Positions 19,342 through 28,343 of a DNA stretch of 64,000 nt are shown here, piece after piece. The notes under the pieces are model-generated. The model ran no database searches. It saw nothing but the letters and a program-made list of their open reading frames with translations, and was not told where the DNA came from. Location: the NCBI RefSeq assembly GCF_003149745.1, contig NZ_QGEG01000002.1:1240001-1304000 (forward strand). Direction: 5' to 3'. The number at the start of each line of letters is the position of its first letter. Positions within the stretch are counted from its first letter, which is position 1. Position numbers and translations under genes: made by a program. This stretch comes from Flagellimonas aquimarina. GTDB taxonomy: Bacteria; Bacteroidota; Bacteroidia; Flavobacteriales; Flavobacteriaceae.

Positions 19342-20589
19342 ATGAAACATTTAGTACTCATTTTTGCAGCGGTTCTTTTAGGTACTCCAAGTACCAAAGC
19401 TACCACCATGGAAGATAAGGTTGCCATCAGCAATGCTTATAGATACGGAAACTCATTCATTTTTGTTGAAAATGGAATTACATTTTCTGTATATCCCGAT
19501 GGAGAATTTGATTTTTATATAGACAATCAAGTAAATGTTGGCGTTAATGCACGTATTGGAAATGTTGGTGTCACATTTAACTCAGGATATAATTACAACC
19601 CTTTTGTACAATATGACGATTACGGATCTGTAATACAGGTAGAGAATATCCCTGTGTATTATGATCATTACGGTCGTGTAAATCAAATAGGAAGTGTTGA
19701 TGTTTGGTACAGAAATGGTCGGGTACGAAGACTTGGTGGATTAAACGTTTTTTATAACGGTGGCGTTTTCAGTCACTATACAGGATACATCAATATCTAC
19801 AACAGGCATTATGTATATAGACCTTTCCATAGGTATTTTGCAAGACCGGCAGTATCCTTTTGTAATGTATACAACAGGCCATATAGAAGGTATTACAATC
19901 CTATACGCTATACATATTATAGGCCATACAGACACAACTATAGAAGGTCTTATGCATCATATGGTAAAACATATAGAAACGATAGAAGACATAGAAGAGA
20001 TAATATTTATAGAAATGACAGAAGAGTTTCTGAACGAAACAACAATGTGAGAAGAAGTGGTGATTATGGTAGAAGCAATAGGTCTGTGAACCGTGATGAT
20101 TACAGGTCAGATACCAGAAGAGTGAGTAGAAATACCACTACAAGAAGATCTACTGATCAAGGAAACTATAGAAAAGGAAATGCTGTAAGCCGTTCTAACA
20201 ACAGTGTAAAAAGAAATACTGGTACTAATAGAACAGTTAAGCAGAGCGAATATAGAAGAGGAAATGTTGCAACAAGAAGCAACTCTAATAGTAGAACGGT
20301 TACACAAAGACAAGTAACGCGAAAGCCGAACAGTAGAACTGTGACCAAGCGACAAGTGACCACCACGCCCAGAAGCAAAACGGTCACCCGCAGCACAACA
20401 AATACTTATAAAAGACCACAAGCTAGAAAAAGTACAAGTAGGTCGGTTGCAAGTAGAAGCAGTGCACCAAAAAGAACTGTATCCAGAAGTGCTAAAACAA
20501 CAGTAAAAAGAAGTTCTGGTAATACAAGTTCAAATAGAAGAAGTAATAATTCAGGCACTAGGACAAGAAGTTCCGGAAGAGTGCAATAA
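19342..20589 (+). CDS. exported arginine-rich protein of unknown function
   Basis: About 415 residues. ATG at 19342 begins a clear signal peptide (MKHLVLIFAAVLLG); the frame is open upstream to 19273 but that stretch includes the preceding terminator region. Residues about 40-140 form a strand-rich part with repeated GNVGV, YDHYGRVNQIG and NGRVRRLGGL motifs. Next comes a Tyr/Arg-rich segment (about 150-220), then a roughly 190-residue low-complexity tail of Arg, Ser, Thr and Asn with RTVTKRQVT-like repeats. The tail is strongly basic and probably disordered; it could bind polyanionic surface polymers or nucleic acid (inference). It stands alone between two terminators. Confidence 0.8.
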   Translation: MKHLVLIFAAVLLGTPSTKATTMEDKVAISNAYRYGNSFIFVENGITFSVYPDGEFDFYIDNQVNVGVNARIGNVGVTFNSGYNYNPFVQYDDYGSVIQVENIPVYYDHYGRVNQIGSVDVWYRNGRVRRLGGLNVFYNGGVFSHYTGYINIYNRHYVYRPFHRYFARPAVSFCNVYNRPYRRYYNPIRYTYYRPYRHNYRRSYASYGKTYRNDRRHRRDNIYRNDRRVSERNNNVRRSGDYGRSNRSVNRDDYRSDTRRVSRNTTTRRSTDQGNYRKGNAVSRSNNSVKRNTGTNRTVKQSEYRRGNVATRSNSNSRTVTQRQVTRKPNSRTVTKRQVTTTPRSKTVTRSTTNTYKRPQARKSTSRSVASRSSAPKRTVSRSAKTTVKRSSGNTSSNRRSNNSGTRTRSSGRVQ

Positions 20590-20617
20590 AGATAGTTTTT
20601 AGGTTGGTTAGTTGTTT

Positions 20618-20653
20618 ACCCCGTAGTTGGATTTATCCTCTACGGGGTTTTTC
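20618..20653. terminator. bidirectional terminator
   Basis: ACCCCGTAG (20618-20626) pairs with CTACGGGGT (20640-20648), followed by TTTTTCTTTT. The right arm contains the stop codon of the minus-strand flippase gene. Confidence 0.82.
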
Positions 20654-22100
20654 TTTTCAGCCACTTAGCAAGTATCCCCGAAACATCTTCAGAAATTTCG
20701 AAGCGATACAAAATACCCAAATACATCAGCACAATGAGTCCTGATTTTAAAATGATATTAATAACAGGATGAAAAGAAAACTGTAAAAGGTGAAATAATA
20801 TACCCAATAGCACCAGCGTGGCGAAAACTTTAAATGTAGCTCCAGTAAAAGGCAAAAAACCAAACTTTAGCTTTACAAAAACCAGTTTCACCAAATTAAA
20901 AATGAAGATGGAGATAAAGCTTGCAAGAGCAGCACCTTCCAATCCCAACTCAGGTATTAACACCAGGTTTAAAACAATCGTCAACAATGCCAGACAAATG
21001 CCAAAAACAAGAACCGTTTTGTAATATTTTGAATTGAACAAAATTGAATTATTGTTCCCCAGCATAGAATCAAAAACCTTTGCCAAGCCAATAAGAAAAA
21101 CAATTGTAAAGCCATTTCGGTAAGATTCCGGAAGCAAAAGATACAGGTCCTCCAAATTAAGGACAATCAACACAAACAATATTCCGGAAGCAATAAACAA
21201 GGTCAAAGAGGTCTTTTTGTAAAGTGTTTCCAATCCGAAATGATTACCCGTGTTCAACAACTCGGCAGTCAACGGATAGGTAATCTGGTGCATGGCCCTA
21301 GATGGTACAATAATCACAGTAGCAATATAAACCGCTACCCCATAATACGCCACATTTTCAATTTTAATAAACTGATTGAGCATCACTTTATCTATTTCCA
21401 ACAAGATTAAGGCCGCTGACCCCCCTAGAATAATCAAAAAAGTATAAACAAGAATCTCTTTGGTATTGGACGGGAAATTAAACTTAAACCTTGGGAAACG
21501 AATGCTATAGGCATACAGTTTAATGATTATGGTCCTTAAAATATACAGGCCGACCAAACACTTAAAGAAAGAATCTAAAGAGACAATATCAAAATATAAC
21601 AACAACAGCAATATGGCAACGGCAATACGTCCAAAAACTTCTTTCATGAAGTTACCAAAAACCGACTTCAAATGTACTTTGCACCAAGAGTAGAACACTT
21701 CAAAATATCCCATGGACAATGCAACCAGAAAAATATACCAGACATAATCTTTCACCATGGGATTTACTTGAGAAATCATAGCTCCCAACTGTTCTTGAAA
21801 CAGAAACGTTATAATGGCCATTGGTATAATTCCCAGCAGTGGTATTAATAGCATCAAAGTCAAAAAACCATCTTTTTCAGCATCATGATAATTGCTGTAG
21901 AACTTTACCATGGTATTATGCACACCAAAAGCCATCAAAGGCATTAAAATAGCACCAGAGGCCAAAATAAAAGTGACAAGCCCATAGTATTCATCCGGTA
22001 AAATCTTTGTGTAGAGAAACAATGTATTTATTGCTCCAAAAGCAAATCCTAAATACGTAATACCAATGTTTTTTAAAGACTGCTTTAAGACGATTCCCAT
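20640..22100 (-). CDS. Wzx-like polysaccharide flippase (MOP superfamily)
   Basis: A 486-residue integral membrane protein with about 12-14 hydrophobic helices, beginning QSLKNIGITYLGFAFGAINTLFLY and containing a RAMHQITYPLTAELL segment. Length and pattern fit the MOP/MATE-type lipid-linked oligosaccharide flippases that move glycan units across the inner membrane. Its start overlaps the end of the glycosyltransferase gene by 16 nt, so it is the last gene of a four-gene envelope operon. The glycan cannot be named. Confidence 0.87.
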   Translation of the reverse strand: MGIVLKQSLKNIGITYLGFAFGAINTLFLYTKILPDEYYGLVTFILASGAILMPLMAFGVHNTMVKFYSNYHDAEKDGFLTLMLLIPLLGIIPMAIITFLFQEQLGAMISQVNPMVKDYVWYIFLVALSMGYFEVFYSWCKVHLKSVFGNFMKEVFGRIAVAILLLLLYFDIVSLDSFFKCLVGLYILRTIIIKLYAYSIRFPRFKFNFPSNTKEILVYTFLIILGGSAALILLEIDKVMLNQFIKIENVAYYGVAVYIATVIIVPSRAMHQITYPLTAELLNTGNHFGLETLYKKTSLTLFIASGILFVLIVLNLEDLYLLLPESYRNGFTIVFLIGLAKVFDSMLGNNNSILFNSKYYKTVLVFGICLALLTIVLNLVLIPELGLEGAALASFISIFIFNLVKLVFVKLKFGFLPFTGATFKVFATLVLLGILFHLLQFSFHPVINIILKSGLIVLMYLGILYRFEISEDVSGILAKWLKRKTP

Positions 22101-23368
22101 TGAATGAAATTTGCCAGTGCTTTGGTCAGTTCTTTTCTGTGGTACTTTTCAATTTCTTTGGAATTGAATTGTAGTTCTCCTTTTTCATATTTACCAAACC
22201 AGTCTAAAAGTACATTTTTTAAAACAGTCTTGTCATTTTGCCTGCATACCTCTCCAGAGTTGGTTTCTTTTACAATGGTCCCAGCCTCCCATCCGTTAGG
22301 GCCAACTGCCAAAATTGGTCTCTTTGCATTTAAGTACTCAAACAACTTCCCAGGGATTATTCCTTTGGTTTCTTCCGAATCAATTTCCAACAACAGAAGT
22401 ACTTGTGAACTTTGCTGTACATCCAAAACCTTTTCATGCGAAAGGTACCCTAAGTGCTTCGTATACGAATCCAGTCCATATTTACGAATAGATTTCACAA
22501 CCTCTTCTCCCACTACTCCGGCCAATTGGATTTTTAAGTGGCTTTTAAAAGTTTCATGCTCTTCTACCAATTCTTTTATGGCTTGCCACAACGCAATTGG
22601 GTTTCTGCCTGTAAGCAAAGAACCAATATGAGAAATAGTGAAATTTGGGTCCAGCGAAACAGCGTCAAGAATTTCATCATACCCATTTGTAATGACCTGT
22701 ATGGGTTTATTGGTAATTTGCTCAAACTCCCTTTTAGTTGTGTCGCTTGTAACCACAATTTTATCTGCAGAATTAAGTACCCTCTTCTCCAACTCCTTAT
22801 GTTTTCTTTCAGAAGATTTTGTTAACCGCAATTTCTTATGATAGCCAATAGAGGTCCAAGGATCCCTAAAATCAGTGATCCAATGTATTTCCTGTTGTTC
22901 CTTTAAACCAAGTCCAATTAAATGTAAACTATGAGGAGGGCCTGAAGTGACGATTGTCTTAATCTCTTCCTTTTTAATAATCTCTGATAGATACTTTATG
23001 GATGGTTTCACCCAAAACTTACGGGCATCTGGAATGAACAGGTTTCCTCTGATCCAAAGTAAAATTTTCTCAACTGTAGATACTTTCCTTTCTTGAATAA
23101 TACCGGAGCTAATGGTCTGGGTCTTTTTTTTAGATAGCAATGAGGCCCATGAATAAGGTTCTTTTATGGGCTGTTTCAATATTTGGATCCCTTCTGGAAT
23201 CTCACTGATCAAATTTTCATCTAGGATGGGATAGCTTGGGTTCCGTGGAACGTACACAATAGGTTCTATATTAAAACCTTTTAAATATTTTACAAATTTC
23301 AGCCATCGCTGTACTCCCGGCCCGCCTGCTGGTGGCCAATAGTATGTTATGACCAAAACCTTCCGCAT
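22085..23368 (-). CDS. glycosyltransferase (GT4-like)
   Basis: A 427-residue GT-B-fold glycosyltransferase. The N-terminal nucleotide-fold half begins VLVITYYWPPAGGPGVQR; the C-terminal donor-binding half includes ITNGYDE, FTISHIGSLLTGRNP, HLGYLSHEKV and the EYLNAKRPILAVGPNG segment with its conserved glutamate. No signal peptide or membrane helix. The start shares a TAATG with the YfhO stop upstream and the end overlaps the flippase start, which is strong evidence for coupled translation. It probably builds the sugar chain that the flippase exports. Confidence 0.9.
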   Translation of the reverse strand: MRKVLVITYYWPPAGGPGVQRWLKFVKYLKGFNIEPIVYVPRNPSYPILDENLISEIPEGIQILKQPIKEPYSWASLLSKKKTQTISSGIIQERKVSTVEKILLWIRGNLFIPDARKFWVKPSIKYLSEIIKKEEIKTIVTSGPPHSLHLIGLGLKEQQEIHWITDFRDPWTSIGYHKKLRLTKSSERKHKELEKRVLNSADKIVVTSDTTKREFEQITNKPIQVITNGYDEILDAVSLDPNFTISHIGSLLTGRNPIALWQAIKELVEEHETFKSHLKIQLAGVVGEEVVKSIRKYGLDSYTKHLGYLSHEKVLDVQQSSQVLLLLEIDSEETKGIIPGKLFEYLNAKRPILAVGPNGWEAGTIVKETNSGEVCRQNDKTVLKNVLLDWFGKYEKGELQFNSKEIEKYHRKELTKALANFIQWESS

Positions 23369-25824
23369 TAAGACTTGTTTTTTGATTTCTTGGGCCGAAG
23401 TGAAAATCCAAACCCGCCAATAATAATTAGTCCCAACAAAATAGAGCTACCCAAAGCTATTTTACTTCCCGTTTGAATGATTTCTGGTTCAAATTTAAAT
23501 TCAATCTCATGCTCTCCCGCCGGTACTTTAATTCCTCTCAGTGCATAATTGACATTGTAATGTTTCTCTGGTTTTCCGTCAACAAAAGCACTCCAACCAG
23601 ACGGATAGTGCATCTCAGAAAATATTGCAAAACCATTGTTGGTGTTTTTAGTTTGATATTTGATGTAATTGGGGCGATAATCCAACAACTGGATTGATGC
23701 TGTAGAATCAACAACATAATTGGATTTTGTAACCGTTGGGTATTTATTTGTATTGATTACCGCTTCCTTTTTAGAATCAAACTCCTTCAAACCTTGGATT
23801 TCATCATTTGCAGATTTAACGAACCTTAGTTGCTCTACAAACCACCCATTACCATTGGCGTTATCATTGACAGCAGGAAAACTGTTGCCCTCTTCGTCTT
23901 GTTGAATAATATATTTTACGTTCAACATGTTCAATACCTCAATATTGTTTTGGTACAAATGATACTCAAATAAATCCTGAAGCGGTCTTGGTTTTGCAGC
24001 ATGATATCCCCCAATTGATTTATGAAAATATGAGGTTCTGGCTCCATTTAATCCTTCCTGTGGATCAAAAACTCGGAAAATGGATTTATCTTGCTTGATC
24101 AACTCATCTATCTGATTAGCTTGAAACGGGGAATTCACATTTCTTTGCCGCACAAAATCATCTTTGTTTACGTATCGGAGGTTCACTCCTATCAAATCAA
24201 ACAAAACCAATGCTCCTAAAACCAGAGTGACCAAGTTTTTTCCAAACTTTTCCTTTATCAAGAGCCATAAGGCCACAGCTGTTAGCAAAACAAAGATCAA
24301 TGATCTTAGCGTATCACTTACATAAACCGCTTCTCTGTCCCTTTTGATCATGGTCATTAGCTCATCACCAAAGTAGCCTCTATATGTTTCATCCCTTAAT
24401 CCATCAAAATCAAAGAAGCCTTTCATCAAGAATATGACCACTCCCAAGCCTATGGTTATAAAAAAACTAAGCTTTAGTGATCTCATTTTTTTTGATGCCT
24501 TTATTTTTGATTTAAAAAGTTCTCGAACTCCCAAAATACCCAATACAGGAAGGCACAATTCCAAAACTACTTGAATAGATGATACCGCGCGAAACTTGTT
24601 GTACAACGGAAAATAGTCAATCATAAAGTTGGTCAGTGCCGGGAAATTTTTTCCCCAAGACAAAAGGAGGGCCAAAATAGCACCAGTTAGTAACCACCAT
24701 TTCTTTTTGCCTTTTACCATAAAAAGACCTAGAACAAACAAAAAAAATATGATTGCGCCAACATATGCTGGTCCAGCTACTATTGGCTGATTTCCCCAAT
24801 ACAAGGGCATGCCGCCAGAAAATTCCAAAGCTTTTGTTGGTGAAAGTCCCTGACCAGTTAAATACTCGTATGCCTTGGATTTTTTTCCGAGGTTCTCGTT
24901 TCCAGAACCACCAAACAGTCTTGGTGAAAATAAATTCAAAGACTCCGCAATACCATAACTGTATTGAGTTATGTATTCTTTATCAAGTCCGTTTTGAGCT
25001 GTTTTTGGGCTTCCGTCTGGGTTTATAGTCAGTTCAGATTTGCCCCGGGTACTCCAGTCCGCATATTCTTTAGTGGCAATTAGGCCTGTTGCATTTGTAG
25101 CTATGGATAAGGCGACCGCGGCAATTAATATTCCCACAGAAATAAAATAGTGCTTGAGCTTTCTATCTTTTATGGCATAAATGAGATGAACTAGGCCAAA
25201 GACCAGAACCAACAACATAAAATAATAGGTCATCTGGTAATGGTTGGCATTGATTTCCAATGCCATCGCCAAAGCGGTTAGAATAAAGCCCAATAGGTAC
25301 TTCTTTCTAAAAACAAGAACAATCCCTCCTAAAACCATTGGAATGTAGCCCAATGCATGTGCCTTGGCATTATGCCCCACACCAAGTATAATAATTAGGT
25401 ATGTGGAAAAACCAAAAGCAAGTGCTCCAAGCACCGCTAGTCGATATTCAACCTTTAGGCAGAGCATTAAAACATAAAACCCAAGAAAATACAAAAAGAG
25501 ATAATCCGCTGGTCTAGGTAAAAATCGAATCAGTCTGTCCAGTTTCTTAATATAATCATGCTGGTAGTTTGCCCCTAACTGATATGTGGGCATCCCTCCA
25601 AAAGCGCTATTGGTCCAATAGGACTCCTCACCTGTCAATTCCTTATAATCATTGCGCTCTTTGGACATACCTTTGTACTGGGCAATGTCTGATTGAAAAA
25701 TTGCTTTGCCCTGAAGTACTGGGTAAAAGTATATGAGTGACGCAAGAATGAATAAAGCAATTACACAAATATTGGTGATAACAGCTTTTGGAGAAAGATT
25801 CATGGATTGATTTTGAAAAGACAA
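23368..25824 (-). CDS. YfhO-family integral membrane protein
   Basis: An 818-residue protein with about 12-13 membrane helices in the first two thirds, then a C-terminal extracytoplasmic domain (about residues 530-780) and a final helix. It carries the YfhO-type FQSDIAQYKGMSKERND segment just after the first helix and FSEMHYPSGWSAFVDGKPE near the end. In Gram-positive bacteria YfhO is a GT-C-like glycosyltransferase that modifies envelope polymers with lipid-linked sugars; a similar role is inferred here from its position next to a glycosyltransferase and a flippase. It starts 3 nt after the DUF4834 gene. Confidence 0.9.
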   Translation of the reverse strand: MSFQNQSMNLSPKAVITNICVIALFILASLIYFYPVLQGKAIFQSDIAQYKGMSKERNDYKELTGEESYWTNSAFGGMPTYQLGANYQHDYIKKLDRLIRFLPRPADYLFLYFLGFYVLMLCLKVEYRLAVLGALAFGFSTYLIIILGVGHNAKAHALGYIPMVLGGIVLVFRKKYLLGFILTALAMALEINANHYQMTYYFMLLVLVFGLVHLIYAIKDRKLKHYFISVGILIAAVALSIATNATGLIATKEYADWSTRGKSELTINPDGSPKTAQNGLDKEYITQYSYGIAESLNLFSPRLFGGSGNENLGKKSKAYEYLTGQGLSPTKALEFSGGMPLYWGNQPIVAGPAYVGAIIFFLFVLGLFMVKGKKKWWLLTGAILALLLSWGKNFPALTNFMIDYFPLYNKFRAVSSIQVVLELCLPVLGILGVRELFKSKIKASKKMRSLKLSFFITIGLGVVIFLMKGFFDFDGLRDETYRGYFGDELMTMIKRDREAVYVSDTLRSLIFVLLTAVALWLLIKEKFGKNLVTLVLGALVLFDLIGVNLRYVNKDDFVRQRNVNSPFQANQIDELIKQDKSIFRVFDPQEGLNGARTSYFHKSIGGYHAAKPRPLQDLFEYHLYQNNIEVLNMLNVKYIIQQDEEGNSFPAVNDNANGNGWFVEQLRFVKSANDEIQGLKEFDSKKEAVINTNKYPTVTKSNYVVDSTASIQLLDYRPNYIKYQTKNTNNGFAIFSEMHYPSGWSAFVDGKPEKHYNVNYALRGIKVPAGEHEIEFKFEPEIIQTGSKIALGSSILLGLIIIGGFGFSLRPKKSKNKS

Positions 25825-25827
25825 ATA

Positions 25828-26088
25828 TTAGTCAATTTCTTCAAAATCTATATATTCTCCAACTTTTTTTGAAGGATTGGCTTTTCTAGATGGCTTTTTA
25901 GAAAATGGAGTCTTTCCTTCATTATCAGGTTTGTTTCCAAAATCTTGATAATTACCAAATTGCTGCCCAAAACGTTCTTGGGTTTTTCTCATAGCATAAT
26001 TAAGCAGTTTGGGTGCTAACCATTTCAGAAGCATTTTTACCGCGTAGTATACTAATACAAGTATTAAAATCGTTTGTAATAAAACCAT
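25828..26088 (-). CDS. DUF4834 family small membrane protein
   Basis: An 86-residue protein with one N-terminal hydrophobic helix, a basic amphipathic segment (KWLAPKLLNYAMRKTQERFG) and an acidic end (EYIDFEEID). This matches the DUF4834 pattern in Bacteroidota. It is the first gene of the operon with YfhO, the glycosyltransferase and the flippase, and is divergent from the outer-membrane protein gene at 26174. Function unknown. Confidence 0.8.
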   Translation of the reverse strand: MVLLQTILILVLVYYAVKMLLKWLAPKLLNYAMRKTQERFGQQFGNYQDFGNKPDNEGKTPFSKKPSRKANPSKKVGEYIDFEEID

Positions 26089-26173
26089 ATAACAATAGCT
26101 ATTGCATCAAAATTACATTGTTAGTCCCTTAAAAGGCCCGAAAGTATCTTAAAATAGTATTAAAATCAGTTAT

Positions 26174-27157
26174 ATGGCTCTCCGCATTATAAAAAAAACC
26201 CTTTTCGTTCTCTGTTTTGTTCCCTTTTTTGCACATGCACAATATACAGATGTTATAAACTCCAATAGACCTGGTAGGGCTGTAAGTGCATACGCAGTTG
26301 GGAAAAATGTAGTTCAGGCGGAGGTAGGGCTTGTTTATGAACAACAGGACAACGCATCCTTAAATTCTGACTCAAATATTTTTGGTGCCGATTTCTCCAT
26401 TAGGTACGGATTGCTCTTTGAAACATTGGAAATTAACTATGAAGGAACTTTTATAAACCAAAACATAACCTTCACCGATTTGGGCACCGATGAAACCAGA
26501 ACAGATTTCTCTAGAAATAGATTGGGGCTAAAATACCTGATTTTCGACCCTTTCAAGAACCCTGAAAACAATAAACCCAATCTTTATAGTTGGAGAGCCA
26601 ACAACGTCTTTCAATGGAAAAATTTAATTCCTGCGGTTTCGCTTTATGCTGGTGCCACATTTAATTTGGGAGAAAATCCTTTTTACGTTGGTGACCCAAC
26701 AGTATCCCCTAGAGTGGCAGTTGCAACCCAGAGTAGACTTTCTCCACGGTTTGTGCTTATTTCCAATATTGCGTATGATAGAATTGGAACTGATTTTCCA
26801 GAACTCAGCTATGCAGTTTCACTCTCACATGCATTTAGGGACCCTAAGTGGAGTGTTTTTATAGAAAACCAAGGATTTAAAAGTGATAGGTACTCAGATA
26901 TTTTATTGCGTTCCGGCGTTGCATACTTGTTTAACCCAAACTTTCAAGCAGATTTTCATTTAGGTTCTAATTTTAAAAACTCTCCTTCCCGTATTTTTGC
27001 AGTTTTGGGATTTTCATATCGAATGGATTTCCACAAGGATAAATTGGTGGCGATAGAAGACCAAAAAGGAGGACAGAACGGAAAAATCCGTAAAAACTCA
27101 GCAAAAAAGAATAGAAAGAAAAAGGACAAAAAGAAAAAAGATAAAATAGACTTTTAA
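26174..27157 (+). CDS. outer-membrane beta-barrel protein (phenol_MetA_deg/transporter-like)
   Basis: A 327-residue exported protein. The signal peptide ends at AHAQ (about residue 22), followed by INSNRPGRAVSAYAVGKNVVQAEVG, which is typical of the small outer-membrane proteins named transporter in Flavobacteriia, and a run of alternating strands up to about residue 290. The last 35 residues are an unusual lysine/arginine/asparagine tail that is not part of a barrel. Cargo unknown. It is transcribed alone, 66 nt before the acyltransferase-like gene. Confidence 0.78.
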   Translation: MALRIIKKTLFVLCFVPFFAHAQYTDVINSNRPGRAVSAYAVGKNVVQAEVGLVYEQQDNASLNSDSNIFGADFSIRYGLLFETLEINYEGTFINQNITFTDLGTDETRTDFSRNRLGLKYLIFDPFKNPENNKPNLYSWRANNVFQWKNLIPAVSLYAGATFNLGENPFYVGDPTVSPRVAVATQSRLSPRFVLISNIAYDRIGTDFPELSYAVSLSHAFRDPKWSVFIENQGFKSDRYSDILLRSGVAYLFNPNFQADFHLGSNFKNSPSRIFAVLGFSYRMDFHKDKLVAIEDQKGGQNGKIRKNSAKKNRKKKDKKKKDKIDF

Positions 27158-27223
27158 GTTTTTTCTATATCATTTTTCTTCTGCTTGGAATATTCCTAAT
27201 ATTGGCCTTACAAAAAATAATGT

Positions 27224-28342
27224 ATGGTCACCATAAAGCAAGCTCAATCCAAAGCTGATTTAAAACAATTTGTAAAGTTTCCATTTTCGTTATATAAAGA
27301 TTCCAAGTATTGGGTGCCCCCTATTATCAAGGATGAATTGGAGTCGTTCGATGCAGACAAGAACCCAGTTTTCCAAAATGCAGAAGCATCATTTTTTTTG
27401 GCTTACAAAGACAATAAAATAGTAGGCAGAGTAGCTGCAATCATAAATTGGATAGAAGTAAACGAACAACGGCTAAGAAAAATGCGATTTGGTTGGTTCG
27501 ATTTTGTTGATGACATGGAGGTATCCAAGGCTTTATTGGAAAAAGTAGCTGAAATGGGTCTGCAACATAAACTGGAATATATGGAAGGCCCTGTTGGTTT
27601 TTCCAATTTGGACAAGGTTGGGGTGTTAACGGAAGGTTTTGATCATATAGGAAACATGATTACATGGTACAACCATCCATATTATCAATCTCACTATGAA
27701 AAACACGGATTCATAAAGGAAAAAGAATACCTAGAAAATAAATTCCTATTTGCAAACGCAGACCCCAAGATATTTTACAAGGCCAATTTGTTGATCAAGA
27801 AAAGATATAAATTAAGAGAACTCAATTTTACAAACAGCAAGGATATTATGCCATGGGTGGACAAAATGTTCGACTTATTTAATAATTCATATTCCAGTCT
27901 AGCATCTTTTGTAAAGATTACTGATGTACAAAAAGAGTATTTTAAAAAGAAATACATCAGTTTTATCAATCCTGAATACATAAAATTTGTAGTTGACGAA
28001 CAGGATGAACTGGTTGCCTTTGCCATTGTTATGCCATCATTTTCAAAAGCTTTACAAAAAGCTAAAGGCAGGTTGTTTCCAACTGGGGTTTTCCATCTCC
28101 TAAAAGCTAAAAAACAAAGCAAAGATGTTATTTTTTACCTTATTGGCATTCATCCAGATTATCAAAACAGGGGGGTAACGGCAGTAATCTTTAATGAGTA
28201 TTATAAAACTTTCCTGAAAAGAGGTATTGTCAATTGTATAAGAACTCCTGAACTGGAAGAAAACACCTCAATACGGCAGATTTGGAAACATTTTGACCCA
28301 GTTACCCACAAACGAAGAAGAACATACAGAAAAGCGCTCTAA
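27224..28342 (+). CDS. GNAT-fold acyltransferase-like protein
   Basis: A 372-residue cytoplasmic protein. The N-terminal half carries the family segment FPFSLYKDSKYWVPPIIKDE and a first GNAT-like unit (FFLAYKDNKIVGRVAAI). The C-terminal half has a second, with YLIGIHPDYQNRGVTAVIF resembling the acyl-CoA-binding loop. From memory, this tandem GNAT family with a D-x-x-WVPP motif resembles the bacterial ceramide synthase family that N-acylates sphingoid bases; I could not test this. Support comes from context: it converges, with a 1-nt gap, on an alpha-oxoamine synthase of the serine palmitoyltransferase/cysteate acyltransferase type. Some relatives are mislabelled GTP cyclohydrolase. Confidence 0.75.
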   Translation: MVTIKQAQSKADLKQFVKFPFSLYKDSKYWVPPIIKDELESFDADKNPVFQNAEASFFLAYKDNKIVGRVAAIINWIEVNEQRLRKMRFGWFDFVDDMEVSKALLEKVAEMGLQHKLEYMEGPVGFSNLDKVGVLTEGFDHIGNMITWYNHPYYQSHYEKHGFIKEKEYLENKFLFANADPKIFYKANLLIKKRYKLRELNFTNSKDIMPWVDKMFDLFNNSYSSLASFVKITDVQKEYFKKKYISFINPEYIKFVVDEQDELVAFAIVMPSFSKALQKAKGRLFPTGVFHLLKAKKQSKDVIFYLIGIHPDYQNRGVTAVIFNEYYKTFLKRGIVNCIRTPELEENTSIRQIWKHFDPVTHKRRRTYRKAL

Positions 28343-28343
28343 T

